From CAZUTK01 sp964623265 (lineage in GTDB: Bacteria; Electryoneota; B3-LCP), in the NCBI GenBank assembly GCA_964623265.1, contig CAZUTK010000052.1:1-21090 (forward strand): a DNA stretch of 21,090 bases. The letters run 5' to 3'. Made by a program: the position numbers and the translations under genes. The notes under the pieces are model-generated. The model did no database searches. It saw only the letters and a program-made list of their open reading frames with translations, and was not told where the DNA came from. Below are positions 8,028 to 13,937 of this stretch, in pieces (the stretch's first letter is position 1; each line of letters opens with the position of its first letter).

Positions 8028-8189
8028 TTAATCCTGGCGCCTTTCGCGTTGTCTGCGTTCCACATGCATGCGTCGGTCTGCGATGGTCTCCAGCAGTCTT
8101 TGTTGTAATTTCATAGTTTCGGGAGTGTGATCGCGGCGTTCGCCGATGCGGCGTTCGCCTTCTCGGCGATCTATGAAAACTTTTCCCAT
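8028..8189 (-). CDS. 53-aa arginine-rich small protein with RR pentad repeats
   Basis: A complete small ORF: ATG 8189, TAA 8028-8030, 53 codons before the stop. Fourteen of 53 residues are arginine. Near the N-terminus RR pairs recur with a period of five residues (R8R9, R13R14, R18R19, in a DRREG-ERRIG-ERRDH pattern), and three more RR pairs occur at 39-40, 45-46 and 50-51. At DNA level a 12-mer is repeated at 8133-8144 and 8148-8159. A good ribosome-binding site (GAGGTG, 6 bp before the ATG) and an upstream promoter candidate support real expression. It lies in the 449-bp gap between rpoD and the DUF2628-like gene. Small proteins with repeated DRR/ERR pairs occur in many bacteria. The family is not recognised here; nucleic-acid or membrane-surface binding is a guess from charge. 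Confidence 0.65.
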   Translation of the reverse strand: MGKVFIDRREGERRIGERRDHTPETMKLQQRLLETIADRRMHVERRQRERRQD

Positions 8190-8245
8190 AAACTGCACCT
8201 CAGGTTACGAGATACATCGGTGCCGACGAGACTTCTCTTTATCTG

Positions 8246-8274
8246 AAGGTAAGGATTTTTTTTTGCGAAGTCAA
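8246..8274 (-). promoter_or_regulatory. Candidate promoter for the 53-aa ORF, inside an inverted repeat
   Basis: On the - strand TTGACT (8274-8269), a 17-bp A-rich spacer, then TACCTT (8251-8246). The -35 box is 5/6 to consensus, the -10 box weak. The segment 8252-8292 is also a long imperfect inverted repeat: AGGATTTT (8252-8259) and TTTTTGC (8260-8266) pair with AAAATCCT (8285-8292) and GCAAAAA (8275-8281), with a 3-base bulge. It follows the rpoD stop by 75 bp, so it could be a transcript end for rpoD instead of, or as well as, a promoter. Confidence 0.35.
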
Positions 8275-8366
8275 GCAAAAAGTCAAAATCCTGCCGGTTG
8301 AATCGGTTAGGAAGAAACTTTACAGGTCAGCGACCGCGGCGCGAAGTACGGTTTCGGCTTTCCGAC

Positions 8367-9224
8367 TTATCCTAAATATGACCGGAGAAATTTCGCTCGG
8401 CTGGTGTGTCGCAGCCTTCGAATGGCTTTCTCCTTTATCTGCCGGACTCGTTCGCGCGTCAGATTGAACTTTTCGCCTATTTCCTCCAGCGTCAGAGGAT
8501 GCTCGCGATTCAAACCGAAGTATAAGCGCACAACTTCCGCCTCCCGGCGGGAAAGCGTCTCCAGCGCCCGCTCGACTTCCTTGCGTAACGACTCTTCCAT
8601 CAGCCCGTGGTCCGGTGAAGGAGCGCGATCGTTGTGAATAATGTCCAGCAGACGGTTATCCTCTCCTTGGCTGAACGGCGCGTCCATGGAAAGATGCCTG
8701 CCGGACATCTTTAACGTATCCGTCACTTCAAAGGCGGTCATATCCAGTTGCTCGGCGATCTCCTCGGGAGAGGGCTCGCGTTCAAACTCCTGCTCCAGAT
8801 TGCTGTACGCTTTGCCGATCTTATTCAGCGCTCCGACGCGGTTCAGCGGCAGGCGGACGACACGGGACTGTTCCGCCAGCGCCTGCAGGATGGATTGTCG
8901 GATCCACCAGACGGCATAGCTGATGAATTTGAATCCGCGCGTCTCGTCGAAGCGCTTGGCGGCTTTAATTAAACCCAGATTTCCTTCGTTGATCAAATCC
9001 CCCAGGGATAAGCCCTGATTCTGATATTGTTTAGCGACGCTAACGACGAAGCGGAGATTGGCTTTGGTCAACTTTTCCAAAGCGGCGGCGTCTCCGTTCT
9101 TGATCAATCGCGCCAACTCGATCTCCTCTTCGGTGCTGAGTAGCTCCACTTCACCGATTTCCTGGAGATATTTTTCCAGGGATTGATTCGCCCTGATGTT
9201 GATCTTCTTCGAGATCTTCGTCAT
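8367..9224 (-). CDS. rpoD: RNA polymerase sigma factor, RpoD/SigA group (short, no region 1.1)
   Basis: A 285-residue sigma-70. Region 1.2 spans about residues 14-48 (SLEKYLQEIGEVELLSTEEE). Region 2 holds LRFVVSVAKQYQNQGL, DLINEGNLGL and the -10 recognition helix (FKFISYAVWWIRQSI). Region 3 is LNRVGALNKI and the following helices. Region 4.2 is the helix-turn-helix LTLEEIGEKFNLTRERVRQI. Region 1.1 and the large non-conserved insert of E. coli RpoD are absent, as in the housekeeping sigma factor of Bacteroidetes and Chlorobi, which has the same length and the same SYLG end. It is therefore probably the primary sigma factor, though a group 2 sigma cannot be excluded. GGAG lies 5 bp before the ATG. 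It starts 47 bp after the degP-like stop and may be co-transcribed with it. Confidence 0.93.
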   Translation of the reverse strand: MTKISKKINIRANQSLEKYLQEIGEVELLSTEEEIELARLIKNGDAAALEKLTKANLRFVVSVAKQYQNQGLSLGDLINEGNLGLIKAAKRFDETRGFKFISYAVWWIRQSILQALAEQSRVVRLPLNRVGALNKIGKAYSNLEQEFEREPSPEEIAEQLDMTAFEVTDTLKMSGRHLSMDAPFSQGEDNRLLDIIHNDRAPSPDHGLMEESLRKEVERALETLSRREAEVVRLYFGLNREHPLTLEEIGEKFNLTRERVRQIKEKAIRRLRHTSRAKFLRSYLG

Positions 9225-9259
9225 AATGCTCCGGAATCTGTATACCTTTCACCTGTTGA

Positions 9260-9277
9260 CCGTGACATAGTTCACGG
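9260..9277. repeat. Hairpin over the degP-like stop codon, upstream of rpoD
   Basis: CCGTGA, 6-base loop, TCACGG: a perfect 6-bp inverted repeat. On the - strand its first arm contains the TGA stop of the protease gene, and it lies 36 bp before the rpoD start. There is no T-run, so it is not an intrinsic terminator. It could affect read-through from the protease gene into rpoD. A chance 6-bp repeat is possible. Confidence 0.35.
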
Positions 9278-10777
9278 CTTGACTGCCTCATAGGTCTTGC
9301 GACCACCGCGGATCAGCCGAAAGAGGATCGCATCTTTTGTATCGCCTAAATCGCGGGTGATCTTGCGATAATCTTCCATATCTTTGACCGATCGGCGATT
9401 GATCTCCACGATCACATCTCCAGGCTGAATTTTGCCTTCCGCCGGACTGTTGAACTGGACCTCGGTTACTAATACGCCTTCATCCGCTTCGACGTTCCAC
9501 CTATCAGCCTGAGGCGAACTTACGGGCTCCACATGTATCCCCAGCCAATCTTCGACTTTTTGCGGTTTCGTGCTCTCCGCCGTCTGAATGTAGTCTTTGC
9601 GATTGCCCAACGTGAACGTCAGTTCTCGGGTTTTGCCGTTGCGGATGATTTCCAGCGTGAGCTTCGACCCGGGTTTATGCGCCGCCACGATGAAACGGAA
9701 TTGCGTGGGGTTGTCCACCGGTTCACCGTCAATTTTCGTGATCACGTCGCCGGCTTCCAACCCTCCTTTGGCGGCGGGCGTCTTCTCCTCGACCAGATCC
9801 ACGAAGACCCCCTTGACGTCGCGGTCGAGCTTGAGGGCTTCGCGCGTGGCGTCATCCAGCTCTCGGGGCACCATGCCGAGATAGCCGCGGGTCACTTCGC
9901 CGGAAGTGCGCAGCTGTTCGACTACATCCTTGGCGAGATTGATGGGGATGGCGAAACCGATGCCCTGCCCCTGAACGTTGATCGCCGTGTTGACGCCGAT
10001 GACCTGTCCGGCGATATTCACCAATGGACCGCCGGAATTGCCGAAGTTGATGGAGGCATCCGTCTGAATAAAATTCTGGTAGGATGGTCCTCCCCCGGAA
10101 ATCGCCAGATTAGATCTGCCTTTCGCCGAAATCACCCCCACGGTCACAGTCTGTTCCAGACCGAATGGGTTGCCGATGGCGATGACCCAGTCTCCTACAT
10201 ACGGTTCATCGGAATTTCCTAACTCCGCCACCTGGCGGTCCGAAAAGTTCGCTTTTTTCGCTTTAATTAACGCCACATCGGACTCTGGATCCGTCCCCAC
10301 GATTTCGGCTTCGTATTCATGGCCGTCGGCATCTTTCACGATAATTCCGGTAGCACCGCCCACGACGTGATTGTTCGTCAGGATGTATCCCTCTCGATCT
10401 ATGATAATGCCGGATCCTCCGGAAGTCACGCCCCGGGGAATTTCAGGCTGCGTTCCCCGAGGGAAGAAATCGCGGAAAGGACCGAAGTCAAAGAGGTCCC
10501 GGGTGCCGCTATTCTCTTCTTTTTTTGCGGTGATATTCACCACCGCAGGCTTCACTTTCTGCACGACCGCCACGAAGGGACTGTGCCCTTCTCCGTTGAT
10601 CAACCCCGAAGCGAGCAGTTTCTGCATGGCGTCTTGGTGCTGACCTTGATCCTGAGCGACAATGTCGCCGGTCCACTCCATCTTCGAAGCGAAGAGAATC
10701 CCCAGAAGCGCAAAAGTAACCGCCAGGATCGCAACCGCAGTCAACCGCTTCAAAGTCTTAATGGTTCGTTCTTCCAT
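9272..10777 (-). CDS. degP: DegP/HtrA-family serine protease with two PDZ domains
   Basis: A 501-residue Do-type protease. Residues 10-31 form an uncleaved or signal helix (AVAILAVTFALLGILF) that places the rest in the periplasm. The trypsin-like domain spans about residues 65-275 with catalytic triad H137 (TNNHVV), D167 (PESDVAL) and S248 (FGNSGGP). PDZ1 lies at about 285-385 (RGYLGMVPREL, then AAKGGLEAGDVI) and PDZ2 at about 405-500 (WLGIHVEPVS, then PAEGKIQPGDVIVEIN). Such proteins degrade or refold damaged envelope proteins and bind unfolded outer-membrane proteins. GGGTGAG precedes the ATG by a few bases. It stands between the sxtK-like ORF (208 bp upstream) and rpoD (47 bp downstream). 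No RpoE-type promoter was recognised upstream. DegP, DegQ or DegS-like cannot be separated, but two PDZ domains exclude a DegS type. Confidence 0.95.
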   Translation of the reverse strand: MEERTIKTLKRLTAVAILAVTFALLGILFASKMEWTGDIVAQDQGQHQDAMQKLLASGLINGEGHSPFVAVVQKVKPAVVNITAKKEENSGTRDLFDFGPFRDFFPRGTQPEIPRGVTSGGSGIIIDREGYILTNNHVVGGATGIIVKDADGHEYEAEIVGTDPESDVALIKAKKANFSDRQVAELGNSDEPYVGDWVIAIGNPFGLEQTVTVGVISAKGRSNLAISGGGPSYQNFIQTDASINFGNSGGPLVNIAGQVIGVNTAINVQGQGIGFAIPINLAKDVVEQLRTSGEVTRGYLGMVPRELDDATREALKLDRDVKGVFVDLVEEKTPAAKGGLEAGDVITKIDGEPVDNPTQFRFIVAAHKPGSKLTLEIIRNGKTRELTFTLGNRKDYIQTAESTKPQKVEDWLGIHVEPVSSPQADRWNVEADEGVLVTEVQFNSPAEGKIQPGDVIVEINRRSVKDMEDYRKITRDLGDTKDAILFRLIRGGRKTYEAVKP

Positions 10778-10985
10778 ATTCTCACCCGCTCAATAAACTT
10801 GATTGTCTCGTGAAAAACGGCGCGGATCCGCAAGCGCGGATGTGCCTGTCTTCCATACAGTAGCTTTCGGCGCTTTATACTCCGGCACTCGAGAATTTTC
10901 TCCCGCGCCCGTTTGTTTCATAGAAAGCTGAAATGATCACCCCGTACGCGGCGCGATGCGTTCAGCCGGCTTCGGTTGCAATCGG

Positions 10986-11144
10986 TCAGAATATGGCGTA
11001 GATAAACGGAGCCAGAGCGGAGGTTTGTGCGAAGATCAGCAGGGTGCCGATCAAAATCATCATCACAATAATCGGACCCAGCCACCATTTCTTGCGGACT
11101 TTTAAAAATTCCCAGATTTCAGACCAGGCGGATTTTCCAGGCAT
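10986..11144 (-). CDS. 52-aa DUF5989/SxtK-like membrane peptide
   Basis: A small complete ORF (ATG 11144, TGA 10986-10988). The N-terminal half is amphipathic and basic (WEFLKVRKKWW), followed by one membrane helix (LGPIIVMMILIGTLLIFAQ) and the end TSALAPFIYAIF. The pattern FLxxRKKWWL-hydrophobic-ALAPFIY is the hallmark of DUF5989 proteins, which include SxtK of the saxitoxin cluster and usually follow an SxtJ-like gene and a carbamoyltransferase, as here. GAGGTG lies 5 bp before the ATG. The start is 20 bp after the stop of the SxtJ-like gene. Its role is unknown; the conserved neighbourhood suggests it helps the carbamoyltransferase at the membrane. Confidence 0.85.
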   Translation of the reverse strand: MPGKSAWSEIWEFLKVRKKWWLGPIIVMMILIGTLLIFAQTSALAPFIYAIF

Positions 11145-11164
11145 GTTGCACCTCGAAGGAATCG

Positions 11165-11572
11165 TTAATACTGCTTTTCGTAACGGCTTCGATCAAACGG
11201 AACTTTTTTGCGCTCGATCCAGTAGCTCGCCGCCTGAGCATCCCATTTCTCGCCGATCAAATCTTTGCGCAACAACTTCAAGAGGATCCCGATGGGAGTG
11301 AAGACCAGGAAAAAAGTCAATCCGAGAATCAAGCGAGTATTGAACCAGGCTAACACGGCCGCAAACTTCAGCCAGAGCCGATAGACCGGTTTTAGAATCA
11401 CAGGGAAAAACAATCCCGGCACAAGGATCACGACGGCGAGGATCCAGAAGATCGAAGCCGCGCGTTCGTGATGCCAGATCAGAAACTGTACGGCTCCGAT
11501 GACGCCGAAGATCCCTGACAACAGCAGTGCCCAGATGCGTATGTCCCTGGTCTTTATCAGCAACGGATTCAT
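11165..11572 (-). CDS. SxtJ-like membrane protein
   Basis: A 135-residue protein with three or four hydrophobic segments (about residues 14-34, 40-62, 68-76 and 82-98) and a soluble C-terminal tail with AASYWIERKK and FDRSRYEKQY. The S-Y-W-x-x-R tail and the position just after a carbamoyltransferase and before a DUF5989 peptide match SxtJ-family proteins, named for the saxitoxin cluster but common in many bacteria that make no saxitoxin. The ATG at 11572 lies 3 bp after the carbamoyltransferase stop, so translation is probably coupled. It is likely an inner-membrane protein. The biochemical function of the family is not known. Confidence 0.85.
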   Translation of the reverse strand: MNPLLIKTRDIRIWALLLSGIFGVIGAVQFLIWHHERAASIFWILAVVILVPGLFFPVILKPVYRLWLKFAAVLAWFNTRLILGLTFFLVFTPIGILLKLLRKDLIGEKWDAQAASYWIERKKVPFDRSRYEKQY

Positions 11573-11575
11573 GGA

Positions 11576-12706
11576 TCAATCCAATTCGAATTCTTTTTTC
11601 CAATCAATGTCATCCCGCAGAGGAGGTTGTGCTTTCTTATCTAAAAGATAAGATCCCATCATCAGATAATCCATCTCGGTGCGCATAAAACAGGTGTAGG
11701 CATCTTGCGGTGTGCAGACGATCGGTTCACCGCGCACGTTGAAGGAAGTATTAATGATCACGGGGCAGCCTGTCCGGTCCTGGAAAGCCTTGATCATATC
11801 GTAATAAAGCGGATTCTCCTCGCGGTTGACGGTCTGCAGCCGCGCGGAATAATCCACATGCGTGATCGCGGGAATATCCGAGCGGACGACGTTGAGTTTT
11901 TCGATGCCGAAGAGCTTCTCCTGTTCCGGAGTCATCGGGATGCGTCGTTCAGGCCGCACGTTCGCCACGAGCAGCATATATGGACTGGGGCGATCAATGT
12001 CGAAGATCTCGGATGCTTTCTCCTCCAGAACCGTCGGGGCGAAGGGGCGGAAGGACTCGCGATACTTGATCTTCAAGTTCATGATGGATTGCATCTGACG
12101 ATTGCGCGGATCCCCGATGATGGAACGGGCACCCAAAGCGCGAGGCCCGTACTCCATTCGACCCTGAAACCAACCAATGACGTTGCCGGCTTCGATTAAG
12201 GCGGCGACTTCGGTCGGTATCTCATCTTTCGATAGCTTTCGAGCGGGCAAGCCGTGTTTCTCGAGGAAAGCGGCGATCTCTTCGTCTGAGAAGCTGGGTC
12301 CCAACAGGGAAGCCTTCTGCAGATCGCGCCTCCCGTTTGCTTTTTCCAACGGCAACGAAGCCGCTTTTTTCGCTGTTTCCCGCGGTTTATCCAGATAATG
12401 ATGCCAGGCGATCATGGCAGCGCCCAGGGCTCCGCCGGCATCTCCAGCCGCCGGCTGAATCCAAAGATCGTTAAAGGGACCTTCCCGCAATAATCTGCCG
12501 TTCCCGACGCAGTTCAACGCTACGCCGCCCGCCAGACAGAGGTTCGGCAAACCCGTCCGCCGATACAATTCTTTCGCCATGCGCATCATCACTTCTTCCG
12601 TCACGACTTGGACCGATCGGCTGCGCGTGGTGCTGGTGACGACGCATCTCCCGCTGCGTGACGTTCGATTCGGGTTTGCGCGGCGGTCCACCGAACAATT
12701 TATCAA
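11576..12706 (-). CDS. Carbamoyltransferase, C-terminal part (frameshifted; should join the next entry)
   Basis: This frame holds the second half of a NodU/CmcH/SxtI-type O-carbamoyltransferase. From about residue 32 the sequence is typical: VQVVTEEVMMRMAKEL, then CLAGGVALNCVGNGRLLREGP, AAGDAGGALGA, and the C-terminal domain with WFQGRMEYGPRALGARSI, FRPFAPTVL and INTSFNVRGEPIV. The first 31 residues (starting MINCSVDRR) are out-of-frame shadow of the N-terminal part, so the ATG at 12706 is not a real start. Family members transfer carbamoyl from carbamoyl phosphate, through carbamoyl-adenylate, to a hydroxyl on a sugar or natural product. The stop lies 3 bp before the SxtJ-like start. Confidence 0.85.
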   Translation of the reverse strand: MINCSVDRRANPNRTSRSGRCVVTSTTRSRSVQVVTEEVMMRMAKELYRRTGLPNLCLAGGVALNCVGNGRLLREGPFNDLWIQPAAGDAGGALGAAMIAWHHYLDKPRETAKKAASLPLEKANGRRDLQKASLLGPSFSDEEIAAFLEKHGLPARKLSKDEIPTEVAALIEAGNVIGWFQGRMEYGPRALGARSIIGDPRNRQMQSIMNLKIKYRESFRPFAPTVLEEKASEIFDIDRPSPYMLLVANVRPERRIPMTPEQEKLFGIEKLNVVRSDIPAITHVDYSARLQTVNREENPLYYDMIKAFQDRTGCPVIINTSFNVRGEPIVCTPQDAYTCFMRTEMDYLMMGSYLLDKKAQPPLRDDIDWKKEFELD

Positions 12707-13460
12707 AGCGGCGATTCGTCATCGTCAATCCGGCGCAATAATTGAAATACTTCATATTCATCTTGAATGAGCCGTCCTCCTTCAAATCAATCAACTCATC
12801 TAGGATGGTCTGAACGTATTTCGGTTCGCCGTAGGGCGCCAGCCCCATGACTTTGTATTCCCCGGAATTGACCTTGAATCCGGTGTAGTAGGTAAAAGCG
12901 GAATACAATAATCCGATGGAGTGCGGGAAATGCATTTCCGCGATCAGCTCGACGCGGTTGCCTTTGCCGACGCCCATCGAGCTTGTCGCCCATTCCCCTA
13001 CGCCGTCCATTGTGAGCACCGCCGCTTCCTCGAAAGGACTGGGGAAAAAAGCGGAAGCCGCATGCGACTCGTGGTGTTCCGGAAAGAGGATGACTCCTTC
13101 GTAACCCATCTCCTTGCGGATGGTGTCACGCATGAAGAGCTTCTGCTTCAGCCAAAGCGGCATCGCCATTAAGAAGCTGGGAAAACCCGCCGGGGCATAT
13201 GCCAGATAAGTCTCCAAGAGACGTTCGAACTTAATCAGCGGTTTGTCGTAGAAAGCCACATAATCCAACTCCTGCGGCTTCAAGCCGGCTTCCTTCAGGC
13301 AGTATGCCACGGCATTGCGCGGAAAGCGATGATCATGCTTTTTCCGCGTGAAACGCTCTTCCTGAGCGGCGGCGATGATTTCACCATCCCGAATCAAACA
13401 GGCGGCGGAATCGTGGTAGTAAGCCGATATACCGAGAATGTGGATTCTTGAGTCTTTCAT
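12471..13460 (-). CDS. Carbamoyltransferase, N-terminal part (frameshifted after residue 272)
   Basis: The first half of the same carbamoyltransferase: ILGISAYYHDSAACLIRDG at the N-terminus, EERFTRKKHD, the metal/adenylate-site H129-H-E-S-H133, TMDGVGEWAT, SGEYKVMGLAPYGEP, and GGPPRKPESNVTQREM ending at M272 (codon 12647-12645). After this the frame yields nonsense (RRHQHHAQ). The normal protein resumes in another frame at V-Q-V-V (12613). The two meet across 31 bases (12614-12644). Removing one base joins them into about 627 residues, the usual family size. The 31 bases also code for about five more residues than relatives normally have here. No homopolymer run explains the shift. Expression would start from the strong promoter at 13508-13536. 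Confidence 0.88.
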   Translation of the reverse strand: MKDSRIHILGISAYYHDSAACLIRDGEIIAAAQEERFTRKKHDHRFPRNAVAYCLKEAGLKPQELDYVAFYDKPLIKFERLLETYLAYAPAGFPSFLMAMPLWLKQKLFMRDTIRKEMGYEGVILFPEHHESHAASAFFPSPFEEAAVLTMDGVGEWATSSMGVGKGNRVELIAEMHFPHSIGLLYSAFTYYTGFKVNSGEYKVMGLAPYGEPKYVQTILDELIDLKEDGSFKMNMKYFNYCAGLTMTNRRFDKLFGGPPRKPESNVTQREMRRHQHHAQPIGPSRDGRSDDAHGERIVSADGFAEPLSGGRRSVELRRERQIIAGRSL

Positions 13461-13507
13461 GCGAATTTTCCGGTTCTCGCCGGCGAACTTAATTAGTCTA
13501 AATTATT

Positions 13508-13536
13508 AATATAAGTGTTTTTCTACTATTTGTCAA
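13508..13536 (-). promoter_or_regulatory. Near-consensus sigma-70-type promoter of the carbamoyltransferase cassette
   Basis: On the - strand TTGACA (13536-13531, perfect), 17-bp spacer, TATATT (13513-13508, 5/6). The surrounding 13480-13550 is strongly AT-rich. Transcription should start near 13501, giving a leader of about 40 nt before the ATG at 13460. The leader contains a short GTTC...GAAC inverted repeat. This separates the cassette from the RNA and terminator upstream. Confidence 0.75.
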
Positions 13537-13595
13537 TACTTATTTAAAATTCGAGGAGCTCCTGCATCGGCAAGAAAATATCTTCTATACATACG

Positions 13596-13621
13596 AAAAA
13601 AACCACCCGACAATGGGGTGG
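13596..13621 (-). terminator. Intrinsic terminator (- strand)
   Basis: On the - strand CCACCC (13621-13616), a 7-base loop, GGGTGG (13608-13603), then seven T (13602-13596). This is a standard Rho-independent terminator. It lies about 320 bp beyond the addA stop and 60 bp before the cassette promoter, directly after the structured region at 13631-13787. Confidence 0.75.
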
Positions 13622-13790
13622 ATAACACCTTTGCGTGATGACCTTTCTGTCGCCAAGCTGATTCCCTGCCGCCGCAACCCGTCATCTTTGTTCTCCAAGT
13701 TTAAGGGCAACCTGGCGTCCCATCAGGTTCACTCTCATCAGGAAATCAAGGTGACGGGTACGGCGACGAGCAGGTTTCATCTTGCAATCG
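13622..13790 (-). ncRNA. Candidate structured RNA with nested and interleaved helices
   Basis: No family is recognised. The stretch between addA and the cassette promoter (13461-13937) has no convincing gene; the + strand ORF from 13613 begins inside the terminator loop. On the - strand, pairing segments are (given as + coordinates): 13784-13787 with 13631-13634; 13777-13781 and 13772-13774 with 13637-13641 and 13642-13644; 13762-13767 with 13649-13654 (6 bp); 13752-13759 with 13677-13684 (8 bp, perfect); and a local hairpin 13724-13729 with 13709-13714. In addition 13739-13750 pairs with 13658-13668 (11 bp with one bulge and one G-T), crossing the 8-bp helix, so the RNA has either a pseudoknot or two alternative folds. 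The terminator follows directly. It may be a free small RNA or the 3' end of the addBA message. Confidence 0.5.
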
Positions 13791-13937
13791 GAATCTTTTC
13801 TTCATCCCTGCCAAATCCGTGCCGAACCATGAAAGATTGGAAGCGTGCGCTGGATGATCGAAAATGAGACTCGACGGGAAAATACACCAGACGGCTTATG
13901 CAAAAATTGCAGGAGAAATGAAGGTTGTGCGTCCGCA

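Noticed and set aside
10813..10841. ATCCGC-AAGC-GCGGAT hairpin (10826-10841) with five A (10813-10817), a possible - strand terminator for the carbamoyltransferase cassette
   Set aside because: The hairpin is 8 bases away from the T-run and is better read as a tandem GCGCGGAT repeat. The rest of the 208-bp gap 10778-10985 showed no clear promoter: the TATAAA near 10874-10879 has no -35 box.
13724..13750. CTGATGA, a possible hammerhead ribozyme core on the - strand
   Set aside because: The conserved GAAA and the flanking stem II and III arms are missing; the string is explained as part of the other helices.
13690..13760. Resemblance to the TPP riboswitch (ACCCGTCACCT...TGAACCTGAT)
   Set aside because: The order of the motifs is wrong, the GGGTGC and CTGAGA boxes are missing, and a separate promoter lies before the next gene, so it cannot be a simple leader switch for it.
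13613..13867. 84-aa ORF on the + strand between the terminator and addA
   Set aside because: Its ATG falls inside the terminator hairpin, no ribosome-binding site precedes it, and the residue pattern is not protein-like. It is the shadow of the structured region on the other strand.
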